Shown: positions 1-11,766, counted from the first letter of the stretch. The stretch: DNA of 64,000 nucleotides from Leptidea sinapis (GCF_905404315.1 NC_066312.1:1847001-1911000), one strand, 5' to 3'. Translations and numbers: made by a program. Notes: generated by a model from the sequence alone, not told the origin.

Positions 1-440
1 CAAATTTTGAAAAAATCTCAGTCCATAATTTTTTCGCTAAAACAAAACATATCTATGAAAATATTTAGATGTTTTTTTTTTTCGAACGTAACTTAATTTT
101 TTTAAAGTAGGCGCAACAGGGGTGAACTGTAAAACTCTTTTAATTTTCAACCGAAAACATGCTCTCGCACAAACAGTAAAAAATAATGTATTTTATGACT
201 ATTATATGCATGTTTTTGTGAAATTATAAAATATTATTGTTTTTCTAATAAATCAAATAATTTGCAGTATAAATAATCATCTGGTTGGTAGTTTTATTCA
301 CATTTTAAATGGGTGTATCTCGTCGTGCATTTGGGATGTATCTCGTGGTACCCACTGCCAACTTCTCAAGAACTTTTACAGAATCGTCCTGTATCTACAC
401 GTGCACACTGCCAAATCCATAAGCGATTTATTATGCTTAC
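1..440. other. AT-rich stretch without a recognisable gene
   Basis: I see no open frame or repeat shared with the rest of the window. It may hold the left end of the piggyBac-like remnant that follows, but no terminal inverted repeat could be identified. Confidence 0.4.
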
Positions 441-478
441 AAAAGCTTAGTTTTTTTCTGTTTTATTAGGTAAATAAT

Positions 479-1190
479 TTGCATGCTTTCATGCAACTTG
501 AAAGCGGCAGAAAAATACTTGCTTTGGTCCCAGAGCCCAATCTATCATCAATTGATGAGGAAAATTCGGAGTCTGACTGTGAATTTGTTAAGATTATTTT
601 ACAAAAGCACTTCAGTACGGCATCTTTACCGACTCCTTTGCTTCAAAGTCTTTACTTACATTCTGACGGTGAATATGACCTCGCAAACGTGGAAACGATA
701 TTGGATTCCTGCCCTTCAGTACCAACACAACTACTTATTGGAACAATTTCCATGAACTCTTCGGCTCAACATTCTCTTCTTTCATCCATTCCTCCGTCAC
801 CAAAAGACCTAGGATTAATCGAATAGTACCAGTAACACCTGAGCCATCGCCACTTACAGTAGTAGCTTCATCATCATCATTCAACTTAAAGAATACGCGT
901 TCTAAACAACCAAGATTGGCTGTTAAAGATCAGCGCCCATAGAAAGGAAGCATTTAAATTTCTATTGGGTAAACAAGAAACCTGAACCCAAGCCCTACCG
1001 CCAGTTGGTCTGTTGTCATCTGTCCTGAAATCATCAGGTACTGCAACACGCACATGGGAGGTGTAGATCTTACGAACATGTTACTTGCCCTCTACAGAAC
1101 TGAAATGAAAAGTCGTAGCAATTCCTTGCCAATATTTTCACAGATCTTGTATATGTGCGGCTTGATTTTATTCATTATCATATAAAACAA
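479..1190 (+). pseudogene. piggyBac-like transposase remnant
   Basis: The clearest part is 1002-1185, which reads as a C-terminal piggyBac (DDE_Tnp_1_7 family) block with THMGGVDLTNMLLALYRTEM, the HMGGVD motif typical of that family. The upstream open frame at 479-826 is acidic and serine-rich, like the poorly conserved N-terminus of these transposases. A weak continuation at 830-950 contains SKQPRLAVKDQ before stops. The catalytic core between the two parts is missing and stops follow both, so this is a deleted, inactive copy. The HMGGVD block is fairly secure; assigning the N-terminal frame to the same element is inference from position and orientation. A domesticated gene is unlikely given the stops. 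Confidence 0.6.
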
Positions 1191-1299
1191 GGGCTACAGA
1201 ATTCTGGGAGACAACAACTATCAAACAAATCTGATTTTATGCCACCAGCACCAAAGAAAACCATCAAAAAACCTCGTACTGCAAACTAAACTACGTCAG

Positions 1300-1905
1300 A
1301 TTTTTTTTATGGAATAGGAGGACAAAGGAGCGTACGGGTCACCTGGTGTTAAGTGATCACCGGCGCCCACAGTCTCTTACAACACCAGAGGAATCACAAG
1401 AGCGTTGCCAGACTTTAAAGAAGGTGTACACGCTTTTTTTGAAGGTACCCATGAAACATCGCACAAGGAAGCTCATTCCACAGCTTTGTAGTACGAGAAA
1501 CAAAACTCCTTAAAAACCGCACTGTGGAGGACCGCCACACATGCAGATGGTGGGGATGATATTCTAACTTGTGGCGTGTCGTGCGAAGGTGGAATCCGGC
1601 GGCAGGAATCAGGTAAATCTGCTCTTAGGAACACTCCCCGTGATAAATGCGGTAGAAGACACAATGAAGCGACGTCTCTACGCAACGCCAAGTGATCCAG
1701 CCGTTCACAGAGCACTGGCTCGCCGACAATTCGGGCTGCTCTGCATTGCACGCGGTCAAATGGATCGAGCTGATACTGGGGTGCGCCAGACCAGAGATGA
1801 CAGCAATACTCCATGTATCTGCGGTTTGTAGAGCGCTAGATTGTGGGCCTGCTTGAAGTATTGGCAGGCTCTATTAATGACGCCCAGCTTCTTCGAAGCC
1901 AATGG
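1300..1905 (-). mobile_element. LINE-B 3' end (CR1/Jockey-like non-LTR retrotransposon), 5'-truncated
   Basis: Read on the minus strand, this encodes the end of a reverse transcriptase: MEYCCHLWSGAPQYQLDPFD, RVQ.RAARIVG and LDHLALRRDVASLCL. It is followed by a short 3' UTR and an A-rich tail (poly-T on the plus strand near 1300). Sequence nearly identical over hundreds of bases recurs at 28455-28906, 31156-32045, 35151-35364 and 48470-48692, which defines the family. The frame is broken by indels, so it is a dead copy. It begins within the thumb region, the usual 5' truncation of LINE insertions. Confidence 0.8.
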
Positions 1906-2219
1906 ATTTGATGGATATAATCATTTTCCGTCATTTGGGGCCAAGGGTCAATACAAATCATGCATAAAAGGGCAGACCAAAGTCTTGTGCATAAAGTGTG
2001 GTATGAGACCATACCTACTGGCAGTCAGAAATTGTTTTTTTTTATTTCCATAGCAAGCATACCTGAGGAAATCTCATTTTATTATATTGTTTCTCATTTT
2101 ATCATATTGTATGGAATGATATTAAATGTTATTTTTTTTGGATTTTAAGAAAAAGTACTGATTTTGAATAAAAATGCGATATGTTTTCTTATTTATCTAA
2201 CCATAATATTATTATAAGG
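1906..2219. other. Intergenic, no feature seen
   Basis: AT-rich sequence between two LINE copies. Two short open frames here have no recognisable similarity and look like chance. Confidence 0.4.
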
Positions 2220-2462
2220 TCAGAGGTAACTTGGCAATGTACAATACCTACCATTTAGAGTTAAGCGACAGCTGGCTACTTTAGTAGCTAATAGTCTTAG
2301 TCAACAAACTACTTCCTCTGTAGTATTATTTAATAAACATGCCTCTATTGGGCAAAATTGTAAAATAATCGACATACAAGCCTCTATTGGGGAATGTGTT
2401 AGTACTAATGTACAAAAATATAACAATGAAGATTTTTCTTCAATTAATTTAAATTAAGTTAT

Positions 2463-3536
2463 TTGACAAGGGAGGACAACTCTTGCAATATCATACAAAA
2501 TAGGCAACATTCACCAAATATAAATGTTACTGCTATAGATAATCATAATATAAAGCTCATAAATATTGCTCACCAGAATATACAAGGTATCTCAAGTAAG
2601 GAATTAGAAATTGAACTGTTTTTGAGCTGCTGTAATATAGATATATTATGTATTACAGAACATTGGCGTAAGAGTCATCAGCTCCAGTTTAGTTTTAGAG
2701 AACATAAAGTAGTCAGTTCGTTTTGTAGAAGTAGGGCAATACATGGAGGTTCCCTAATTATTATTAATAATAGATTAAAATTTAAAAATAGAAGAGATAT
2801 TGTTAATCTCTCTATAGAACAACTAATTGAGATAGCTTGTATAGAACTAGAGCAATTTATTATTGTAAGTGTATACCGCCCCCCCACTGCATCATATGAA
2901 CAATTCCAACATAGAATGGAGGAGGTACTATCAAAATTTAGCAAAACTAGCAAGTCAATTATAGTGTGTGGAGATTTTAATATAAACTTGCTTGAACCTT
3001 CGGCCAATTGTACTAGCCTTAAAAATTTATTTCAAAGTTTTAATTTGTTCAATGTATTTTGGGAACCTACTAGAATCACTTCTACAACAGCAACCTGTTT
3101 AGATAATATTTTTACAGATGTTACTATTACTAGTAAACTCATAATTAATAATCTTCAGTCCGACCATAGTGGGCAACTTATAAAAGTAAATACAAGATTG
3201 GACAATGTCAGACCAAAAAAGGTGACGATTATACCAGTTACGGGTAGCCGTCTTGAGAGGTTTAGAAATAATTTGGTAAATACAATACCATTTTTACACT
3301 GTGGCGAAACTGCTAATTTTCACTACAACTTAGTCTTCAATTCCTTCTGTGAGGAATTTGACAGGATTTTTACTCCAGTAACGGTGACAGTAAACAACAA
3401 ACATAGTTTTAATGATTGGGCAACAATGGGTATCCACAAAAGTCGTAAACGCTTATATGACCTTTATTATGAGAAACATTACAATAATAGTGAAGAATTT
3501 AAAATATATGTAAAAAAAATACTCCAAGCTCTTTAA
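2463..3536 (+). pseudogene. LINE ORF2 part 1: AP-type endonuclease domain
   Basis: The 357-residue frame has the endonuclease/exonuclease/phosphatase hallmarks of non-LTR retrotransposons. NIAHQNIQGIS near residue 35 is the first catalytic block, ITEHW near 85 holds the Glu/His block, and VSVYRPP follows. GDFNINL near 165 carries the Asp-Asn pair and SDHSGQ near 230 the catalytic His. This domain nicks target DNA to prime reverse transcription. The frame ends just after the domain because of a frameshift near 3536. The reading resumes in another frame with no lost sequence, so the lesion looks recent. The first in-frame codon lies just after the ORF1 stop, in the usual ORF1-ORF2 spacing. Confidence 0.85.
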
Positions 3537-5361
3537 AATAGTTTGTCATGAAGCGAAAACACGTTTTATTGCAGATAAAATTAAAAACAGTAATAATAGA
3601 GTAAAAGCGACTTGGAGTACAATTAACAATGAAACTGGTAGATCGAATTGCCGTAACACCTCTATCTGTTTAAATATTAATAATCGCGTTATAAATTCGG
3701 AAATAGAAATTGCAAATGAATTTGATAAATACTTCTCTTCGCTTCGCTTCGCTTGGACAAAAGCAGCATATGATATGCTTAAATTACACGTACCAGTATC
3801 TTCTACTGACTTGAAATTTAAGTATGTTACAGGTAGCGATATAATAAAAATCTTCAAATTAATTAACCTAAAAAATACAAAAGACCTATGGGGCCATTCG
3901 ACTAATATTGTTAAATACACACTTGACATTATAGCACCTGAATTAGCAATAATATTTAATGAATGCATAGATGAGGGTGTGTTCCCTGACCTCATGAAAT
4001 ACAGCAAAGTTATACCTTTGTTTAAATCGGGCAGTTCTTTTGACCCTGCTAATGTCAGACCTATTTCAGAGCTGCCTATTTTTAGTAAAATTTTTGAAAA
4101 ACTTTTGCTTCAACAGCTACAAATGCATTTTTGTAAATTAATGAACAAAAATCAGTTTGGTTTCACTAGGGGCTTATCAACAATTAATGCGGGTACTAGA
4201 CTCATTGAGCACATCTTTGACGCCTGGGAAGAGTCACAGGATGCATTGGGCATTTTTTGTGATTTGTCAAAAGCATTTGACTGCGTCCACCATGAAACTT
4301 TACTCCTAAAACTAAAGCATTATGGAGTGAAAAATAGAGCCCTAAATCCGTTAAAATCATATTTAAGCGAAAGAGTTCAGATAGTCGATGTAAATGGCAA
4401 ACGGTCTTCGGGTAAACCTGTGGGAATAGGTGTTCCACAGGGTTCTATTCTCGGTCCTTTCTTGTTTCTTATATATATTAACGATCTACCGTTTGTGGTA
4501 GATGATAGCCATGAGATTGTATTGTTTGCTGATGATACTTCACTTATTTTTAAAGTGAAGCGACGTGCGGATATTGATGACGAGGTAAGCAATGCACTCT
4601 CAAAGATAGTGCGTTGGTTTGAGACGAATAATCTGCACTTAAACATTAAAAAAACAAAGTGTTTACGGTTCATTACACCAAACACAGCGGAGGTACAAAC
4701 CAACGTACTTATAAATGACCAGAGATTGGAACTTGTGGACACTACGGTCTTCTTGGGTATCACGTTAGATAAAAAGCTTCAGTGGGGTCCACATATTACC
4801 CATCTAGCAGATAGACTCAGCCCTGCGGCATATGCAGTTAGAAAGATTAGAGAGTACACGAATGTTGCGACCGCTAGATTAGTGTACTTTAGTTATTTTC
4901 ACAGCATCATGACGTACGGTATATTACTATGGGATCATGCTGCTGACATTGATATTGAGTGTTTGCACTGCAAAAGAGAGCTGTTCGTGCTATATATCAG
5001 CTTGGTTATAGACAGTCTCTCAAAGAAAAATTTAAAGAAATAAATATTATGACTGTTTATTGTCAGTACATTTATGAAAATTTAATATATGTTCACAAAA
5101 ATCGTCACCTTTTTGCTCTTAACAGTGATTTTCATTATTATAACACTAGAAATAAGGGATAGCTTGTAACTAATTCTAGTAGGCTTCATAAGATACATAA
5201 TAGCTTTAAGGGTAAATGTATACACTTCTACAATAAAGTCCCAGCCACTGTTCAGGCATTATCTATAAATAAATTTAAATGTTTTATAAAAAAATGGCTC
5301 TGTCGTAAATCCTATTACTCCACTGCAAAATATCTAAATGATCGGACAGCCTGGGACTAGA
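3537..5361 (+). pseudogene. LINE ORF2 part 2: reverse transcriptase and C-terminus
   Basis: Translating from 3537 gives the RT domain: KSYSKVIPLFKSG-type fingers near 4000, VRPISELPIFSKIFEKLL, then FCDLSKAFDCVHH (catalytic Asp). VPQGSILGPFLFLIYINDLP follows, and FADD at 4525-4536 replaces the more common YADD. A frameshift near 4960 moves the C-terminal part (LQKRAVRAIYQL) to another frame, which runs to the stop near 5361 with YNKVPATVQALSINKFK and TAWD at the end, typical of this LINE group. A CTTCG triplication near 3740 may be a slippage change. The copy cannot make a full protein. Confidence 0.85.
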
Positions 5362-5583
5362 TTGTGATTATTTAATAGCGACTGTACAATATTGTATATT
5401 TTTATTGAAAAGAGCGCAAAAAAAAAAAGAATGCTGGGAGAGTTTCTGGCGCCGCTTCTTCTCTCTCAGAGCGCCATTTGTTTCCGAAGCGGTAGTAGTA
5501 TCTAGTAGTATAAGAAATGACATCAAAAAGAATTCTAAAGGAATCAATTTTGAGAAAATAAATGCCTTTTATGCCTTTTAATG

Positions 5584-6444
5584 TATCTTTAGAGATACTT
5601 TGATATCTTAACATATTATCAAGGACTCTTGGCACTGTATCCCACAGGACACATGTGTTTTCTTAAAAACTACTCTCACCGGATTTTTTTCTATGCCTAG
5701 TAAAGGGTTAAGGTAACAAACATTAAAAAAAACATACCGACGAATTCAGAAACTCCTCCTTTGTTGAAGTTGGTTAAAAATAATATTAGAATAAAACACA
5801 TTTATGAATATTATCGTTATTTATTTAAATGATTATGAGTTTCGACCATTAGTATAAATAAATATATTAAAACAAATGTTAGTTAACAGTAAATGTATAA
5901 TTAGTGATATTATGAATATCAAGGATTATATATTTTAATATCAACTTATATTTTTTTTATGAAAAATGATCATTATGACTTTAAATTAGATGAAAAATAT
6001 TTTCGGTCATCCGATGATAGCAGTTGAAAAGTTATGTAACACAATGCGCACCCCTTAAAAAGAGAGGATCAATAAATCATAAATGAAAATATAAAAGTTA
6101 AATTAAAAAATATATGTTGATAATTACGTAATAAATAATAAATATATAAATGTTATGAATATGAATCACCAACACCCTGTATATGTCGTAACAAAACTCC
6201 CTCACCCTCAACAGAGAACAATAATATCTGAAAAAAAATTATACTGATTGTTCGAAGTGTTGAAGTTGATTGCCAAATCTAAAAAAAGCAAACAAAATCG
6301 GGAAATCTCTAATAAAGCCTTGTATGCTCCAAGTTATTGCAGAAGAGCTCAAAGCTAAAAATAAATTACGTGAAATGCCACTTTCTATCGACTTCATATT
6401 ATTCACATGTAATTGATAAGATAAAAAGAAGTCCTTTTTTACAT
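5584..6444. other. AT-rich spacer, no feature seen
   Basis: No open frame of interest and no repeat shared with the rest of the window was noticed. Confidence 0.4.
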
Positions 6445-6742
6445 TAGCAGAGCAGGACGTTCAGCTGATGGTAAGTAATACGCCCTGCCCATTAAATTGC
6501 AGTGCCGATCAAGATTCTTGAACAACAAAAATATCTGAGCGGCACTACAATTACGCTCGTCACCTTGAGGCATTAAGATGTTATGTCTCATTTGCCCAGT
6601 AATATCACTAGCTACGGCACCCTTCAGACCAAAACACAATAATGTTTACACACAATAATGTTTGCTTCACGGCAGAAATAGGCGCCGTTGTGGTACCCAT
6701 AATCTAGCCGGCATGTTGTGCAAAGGAGCATCCCACTGGTGC
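6445..6742 (-). repeat. Family A interspersed repeat, nearly full length
   Basis: This is the reverse complement of the repeat seen at 36344, 39416 and 43216. It starts (in element orientation) with CCAGTGGGAGGCTCCTTTGC and ends with CTGAACGTCCTGCTCGTCTC before an A-rich tail. The copy carries a small internal duplication of CACAATAATGTTT near 6632-6665. It has no coding potential. The A-rich tail and truncated siblings suggest a SINE or the 3' end of a LINE. Confidence 0.75.
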
Positions 6743-6821
6743 GTAGAATACTATTAATAAACATTCTAAGGTACTAATGTCAAGCGTGGCTGAGTTTTTA
6801 AGACTTATTAATATAAACATT

Positions 6822-7130
6822 ATTAATTTGAAACGAAATGACGTTCCGTAGCACTTTCAGAATAAACCTGCATGAGTCATATTATTAAATGACCTTGACC
6901 AATATTACGACTGAAATTTCTACTTTGATCTACCAGGATCGCATAAAATATAGTAGCAGTATTGTGCATGGGAATACTGAAAACACCTTACGAAAGAGTC
7001 GGAGGAACACACACGTTACTACGCACATAAATATTAATCGATACCACCTACTTCGATAAATAAATGACGTTTTATTCTGTAATTCTGAACTGGAAAAACT
7101 ATAATTTTGTATTGTGCCTACACTTACAAT
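6822..7130. repeat. Family G diverged repeat, copy 1
   Basis: About 300 bp aligns with 29805-30120 in the same order. Shared blocks include a CCGTRGCACT run, CCTGCATSAGTCAT, GTGAAATTTC-like text, TTAATCGATACCRCC and TTTATTCTGTAA. Divergence is high with many indels, so this is an old dispersed repeat. Its class is unknown. Confidence 0.55.
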
Positions 7131-8500
7131 ATACTATTGTATAGACAAACAAGGCGTGCAAGAGAGAAGAACATCACTAACGAAGATTCACCAAGGTAGA
7201 AAAGGAAAGTGAATAATTTGTTACTGTAAACTATTTTGATTGAGAAGACGACAACAGTCAGCCACGCTTGAAATATATCCTAAGTATTATAAGTATTCAA
7301 CTAACTAAGCACTAATGCAACAAACGCAAATTCACAAAACATATTTGGTGATAATGATAACCTACTCCCAAACGACCTGTTTGCTGATAATATGAATTAG
7401 TAAGAGAAAGGGTTCACTGATGGTCCAGCTTATAAGCTCCGTCGCAATAATTTATATTACTCTCATAGCTCCAAATAAGCTTTACAATAGGTCGATGTCA
7501 ACATCTTGCATCAGTGATGCTGTTGTGAGGGGTGGCTTATCAACGAGTCACTATTTTTGTGATAAAGGAGTGACGGCATCTGTCAAAGTGTATCAAGAGA
7601 CTGTCTTAGAGCGTGTTGTAGAACCTGTCAGCAATACGCTTTTTTAAAAAGTGTACATTTGACTTTCCAGAAAGACACTGCACCTCGTCACGAGGAACGA
7701 TCTTCCTATTTTGGCTGGTAGACATCAACGTTCTAAACTTTATAATGGCGGGAGACTGGCCCACGTGTAGCACAGATCTGAGTCGCAATATCCACTCAGG
7801 ATTAAAGTCCAGCATTAAAGGGAAATGTATACATTTTATACTTAATATTTTTGCATTTAATATTTTTGCTGAGACTGTAATAAATAATTACATTGAGATT
7901 TATTAAGGTTTTTATTGTTAACTCTTACCCGCGGTTTCACTCACGCACATTTACTTTATGACTTCTTTAACCTTTTTTATAAGTAGCTACTTTATTAAAC
8001 AACCTCTACATAGTCTTGTGGGCCGCTTCTAATGTATAAAGAAGTCAAATAAAGCTCAGTGCATTAAATAACCTGCAACTTCCTTCCTCACTTCAAATAT
8101 TCCAGTACCTAATTTTTAACTTGAAATAAGTATAAAATATACTTACTGATATGGACAAAACTTTAATTTTATACTGAGCTTTTAATTTTATTTAAAATAA
8201 TCAAAAAGGAAGTCAAATCAGCTACTGCGGTCGTGTTGAGAATCCTATCTCAAAGAATCAAATATTATTGAAAATTGTGTATTGTTAAACCAACCATACA
8301 GTGATTTCAACCTTTTATTGTGACGCGTAGCGACACATTGCAGCGGTGACTTAACGGCTCACCGCCAAACCACATGGCTTTATTTACTCATGTGGCATAA
8401 CCGTCTTCCCGAGTAGCTATCGGACTCCCAACTGAATAGAACTGAGTTTTGTATATGTACTGAGAAATACGAAAACATTAATAGCGTGTTTCAGAACCCG
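7131..8500. other. Intergenic, no gene recognised
   Basis: Short frames at 7420-7647 (+) and 7606-7815 (-) lack any family signature, splice context or repeat similarity I can see. Confidence 0.4.
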
Positions 8501-8519
8501 CAATTCCTATTGGCTAAGA

Positions 8520-8630
8520 AACTTTTGCATTGCGCATGACGCGTTTTTTTTGTTTTATTATAGACGATTCTATTGGTTGAGAAACTCTTAGCAAAGGAGT
8601 AAATAAAACAGTTACAGAGGGAAAGCTTCA
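8520..8630. repeat. Family K block, interrupted by the LINE
   Basis: Contains CATTGCGCATGACGCG near 8527 and GTTACAGAGGGAAAGCTT at 8611-8628. The first block recurs in direct orientation near 14012, and the second recurs inverted near 13970 as AAGCTTTCCCTCTGTA. It appears to be part of an older element into which the Jockey-like LINE inserted. Confidence 0.45.
8620..8630. repeat. Target-site duplication, left copy (GGAAAGCTTCA)
   Basis: The 11-bp sequence is repeated exactly at 11767-11777, directly after the poly(A) run. It defines the two ends of the LINE insertion. Confidence 0.85.
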
Positions 8631-8632
8631 TA

Positions 8633-11149
8633 TTAGACACAGATATAGAAGCATTACTCGGCCACGGGGCCGCAGTCATAGTGGGCGGCGATCTTAACGC
8701 CAAACACTCTAGCTGGAACAGTAGAGCCACAAATAGAAACGGAATTTTATTAGACTCTCTCACAGACACGCGGAACTTTTCAGTTATAGCACCCGACGAA
8801 CCAACACGTTATCCGGATAACGTCGCGCACCGACCCGACATTCTAGACGTTGCGTTACTTAAAAACGTAACGCTCAATGTAAATTCAATTGAGGTTCTTC
8901 ACGAATTAGAGTCAGACCACCGGCCCGTCGTCCTAAATCTAGGCCCACCGGTTAACTTTCAACCACCGACGAAAACAGTGATCGACTGGCAACGGCTGGA
9001 AAAGGATCTCGAGTCTATCAAGTCCGACGACCTTGACCGTATACCGGACGTCATCGACTCGGTCGACACGGCTCACAGTGCTATCTCTCATGTGACGTCA
9101 CACATACAGAGTAGGATCAAGGCCTGCTCTAGGCAGGTTCCGACGATGCAGCCGCATCGCCTAAACCTGCCTCCAGAGGTCAGGAACTTACTCACACAGA
9201 AGCACAGAGCCACTAGACTTTACGACAGGTATCCGTCGGTCGAGAATAGGCGCCACCTCCGCTACCTACAGCGGGTGGTACGGGAACGTATCGCGGAACT
9301 CCGCGGCGAACGTTGGGACCGCTTGCTCGGCAACCTTAAGCCATCACATGTGGCTTTCTGGAAGCTGCCTCGCGCGTTCAAACAGGAGCCGCCCACTGTC
9401 ATGCCTCCTTTGGACAGACCGGGACTGCAGCCGGCGCTCGATGACGATGAGAAGGCTGAATGCCTCGCCGATAGTCTCGAGAGTCAGTGCTCTCCAAATG
9501 CAGCAGCCGACCCGACACACGTTGACGAAGTTGATCGTGAAGTTGAACGTCGCTCCGCTCTAAGCCCTTCAGGCGACGTAATAAAACCCACCTCTTACGA
9601 AGAGGTGAAACAAATCATTAAGGAGCTTCACTCCAAGAAGGCCCCGGGGCCCGACACTATAAACAATAGGGTTCTTAAAATCCTACCCTCGACCCTTATT
9701 ACTTTATTGGTTACCATTTTTAATATTCTATTGTCTAATAGCGCGTTCCCCGAACAATGGAAGGATTCCATTGTTATCGGTATCCCAAAACCCAATAAAC
9801 CTAAAGCTAATCCGAGTAGCTATAGGCCTATTAGTTTAATTAACTCGATCGGGAAACTTTACGAAAGATTAATTCTCGCGCGTCTTAATCATTACATCGC
9901 GGAGCTTAACCTGATACCCGACATACAGTTCGGATTCAGAACCGCTCACTCGTGTCCCCAGCAGGCTCACCGACTCACCGAGTACATTCTCATACGGCGT
10001 CAATTTCACGCTACCACGGCAGCCGTGTTTTTCGATGTCGCGAAGGCCTTCGACAAGGTATGGCACAACGGCTTAGTATTCAAGCTGTATCAACTGGGAG
10101 TGCCAGACAGGCTCGTGCGCATCATTCGAGCCTACCTTACCGATCGCTCCTTCCGATATCGAGTAGAGGGCACCCTATCCTCACCCAGACCCATCAGGTC
10201 TGGCGTGCCACAGGGTTCGGTCCTCTCTCCCACTCTTTTCTCGCTCTTCACGAGCGACATTCCCAAGTTTCCGAGTGTCCAGCTCGCTCAGTACGCTGAC
10301 GACACGGCACTCTACTTCGGCTCCAACCGCTCAACCTTGAGCAAGAACATTAAAGTGCTTCAAGCCGCCGTCGATGAACTAGGCAACTGGTTCAGAAAAT
10401 GGCGGATTGAAGTGAACCCCACCAAGAGTGCAGCGGTACTCTTCGGTAACGCGAATAGCATCCGCGCTAAAAAACAACCGACTGACGTTATTAAACTGTA
10501 TGAAACACCCATACCGTGGGTGAAGGATTACAAATACTTAGGAGTCACGTTCAACAGCAATATGAACTTCAAGAAACATATTGATACGGTATGCAATAGA
10601 GCCCGATTTGTCCTCAGTCGCCTTTATCCACTTGTGTGTGGGCGAAGCAAACTTCCGCTCAAACACAAAGTGACGCTGTACAAAACCATCGTACGGCCCA
10701 TACTGTCATACGCAAGCGTCGTTTTCGCGCACACCCGACCGAGCTACTTACGTCGTTTACAAGTAGTTCAAAATAAATTCACGCGCATGGCAACCGGAGC
10801 CCCGTGGTTCATCCGAAACGTTGACCTTCACCGCGACCTAGAGCTTCCGACAATAGCTCAACACTTTAAGGAGATCTCGCGACGCTTCTTTGACAAGGCG
10901 CCTAACCATCCCAACATCTTGGTTAGGAAGGCATGCGGGTACACTCCCCTTCACCATAGTCTCAACCCAATAAGACGTCCCAGACACGTAACGGTAGACC
11001 CGGATGACGACATCACCATCGCGAACGCGACACCAACACAAACACCGACACAGACACGCACACACCGCCTTCGCAGGCGTAGGCGCGGTCAACCACCGCA
11101 AACCACTGGCACTCGTCACTCTGACGATGGCCAGCGGCCCGCACCCTAG
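8633..11149 (+). CDS. Jockey-like LINE ORF2 fragment: endonuclease C-terminal part and complete reverse transcriptase
   Basis: The frame is open from the first bases of the insertion to the stop at 11147-11149. GGDLNAKHSSWNSR near the start carries the endonuclease Asp-Asn pair, and SDHRPV near residue 100 carries the catalytic His. The RT follows: KKAPGPDTINNRVLK, SYRPISLINSIGKLYERL, FFDVAKAFDKVWHNG, SGVPQGSVLSPTLF, then QYADDTAL with YADD at 10292-10303. The thumb has YKYLGVTFN. The C-terminus ends in a basic, Thr- and Arg-rich tail (THRLRRRRRGQ). The N-terminal part of the endonuclease was lost at insertion, so no natural start codon remains. Expression would need a host promoter, and none is seen. 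Confidence 0.9.
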   Translation, partial: LDTDIEALLGHGAAVIVGGDLNAKHSSWNSRATNRNGILLDSLTDTRNFSVIAPDEPTRYPDNVAHRPDILDVALLKNVTLNVNSIEVLHELESDHRPVVLNLGPPVNFQPPTKTVIDWQRLEKDLESIKSDDLDRIPDVIDSVDTAHSAISHVTSHIQSRIKACSRQVPTMQPHRLNLPPEVRNLLTQKHRATRLYDRYPSVENRRHLRYLQRVVRERIAELRGERWDRLLGNLKPSHVAFWKLPRAFKQEPPTVMPPLDRPGLQPALDDDEKAECLADSLESQCSPNAAADPTHVDEVDREVERRSALSPSGDVIKPTSYEEVKQIIKELHSKKAPGPDTINNRVLKILPSTLITLLVTIFNILLSNSAFPEQWKDSIVIGIPKPNKPKANPSSYRPISLINSIGKLYERLILARLNHYIAELNLIPDIQFGFRTAHSCPQQAHRLTEYILIRRQFHATTAAVFFDVAKAFDKVWHNGLVFKLYQLGVPDRLVRIIRAYLTDRSFRYRVEGTLSSPRPIRSGVPQGSVLSPTLFSLFTSDIPKFPSVQLAQYADDTALYFGSNRSTLSKNIKVLQAAVDELGNWFRKWRIEVNPTKSAAVLFGNANSIRAKKQPTDVIKLYETPIPWVKDYKYLGVTFNSNMNFKKHIDTVCNRARFVLSRLYPLVCGRSKLPLKHKVTLYKTIVRPILSYASVVFAHTRPSYLRRLQVVQNKFTRMATGAPWFIRNVDLHRDLELPTIAQHFKEISRRFFDKAPNHPNILVRKACGYTPLHHSLNPIRRPRHVTVDPDDDITIANATPTQTPTQTRTHRLRRRRRGQPPQTTGTRHSDDGQRPAP

Positions 11150-11637
11150 ATACACCACACATTCTTTTGATACCCGACGAGACGTTAGTCCTCGTCCTGT
11201 AATCGCTTCACTACACTCACTCACACACGGACTGACTGACGGACTGACATACACCACTTACACAATCACAAACACACTCCACAAACAGACACAAACACAA
11301 ACATACATGCACACAAACAATTACACTACGTACATACATACAACAACACATACATACAATCATAAACACATACATACACACTTACATACATTACACAAAA
11401 CATCACCACACTCGCCGGCGAGTGTGCTCTTATCACCTTTTCATCTTTCATCATCATTTCATCTTCATTTTCATTCTCTCTCCTTCCCACAAGCACACAG
11501 CCGGTCTGAGGTTCGAGTCTCCTTAGGAGACGCCCCGCGACTGTTGTTGCGTAGTCTTTGCGGCCTCCACGGCCCACGTCCTACTTCGCTGTGAAAGCCA
11601 GGGCTGCTAACAGCACAGAGGAGGTTTTAGTCGGTAT

Positions 11638-11696
11638 GGGGTGTCCGCTTACGCGGACACTCGAGTCCGACATATTACGCCCCGTTCCGGGGCGTA
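11638..11696 (+). other. Two stem-loops at the LINE 3' end
   Basis: GTGTCCGCTTACGCGGACAC (11641-11660) folds into a perfect stem with a short loop. CGCCCCGTTCCGGGGCG (about 11678-11694) folds into a second. Both lie within 90 bases of the poly(A) run. LINE reverse transcriptases of several clades recognise 3' structures, so these are candidate template signals (inference). Confidence 0.6.
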
Positions 11697-11721
11697 AATA
11701 CGTAACAGTATTTCCTCCTCT

Positions 11722-11766
<45 letters not shown>

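Larger units (their letters stand above)
2220..5583 (+). mobile_element. Near full-length CR1/Jockey-like LINE (ORF1 tail, endonuclease, reverse transcriptase, 3' UTR)
   Basis: The order is ORF1 C-terminal tail (about 2268-2457), ORF2 with an apurinic-type endonuclease (2463-3536), reverse transcriptase (about 3537-5360) and a 3' UTR of about 220 bp. The 3' end carries two copies of ATGCCTTTT rather than poly(A), as in CR1-type elements that end in short tandem repeats. ORF2 is broken by at least two frameshifts, near 3536 and 4960. The upstream limit is uncertain: most of ORF1 is absent, so the copy is 5'-truncated or its start is diverged. Confidence 0.85.
8631..11766 (+). mobile_element. 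Young 5'-truncated Jockey-like LINE with target-site duplication and poly(A) tail
   Basis: The insertion is 3,136 bp, bounded by an exact 11-bp duplication. It holds an uninterrupted ORF2 fragment, a 3' UTR of about 575 bp and a pure A run of about 42 bases. It starts inside the endonuclease domain, so it is 5'-truncated and cannot move on its own. The exact duplication, long A tail and open frame point to a recent insertion. GC content is clearly higher than in its surroundings. The 3' UTR includes a CA-rich low-complexity stretch at about 11225-11400. Confidence 0.92.
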
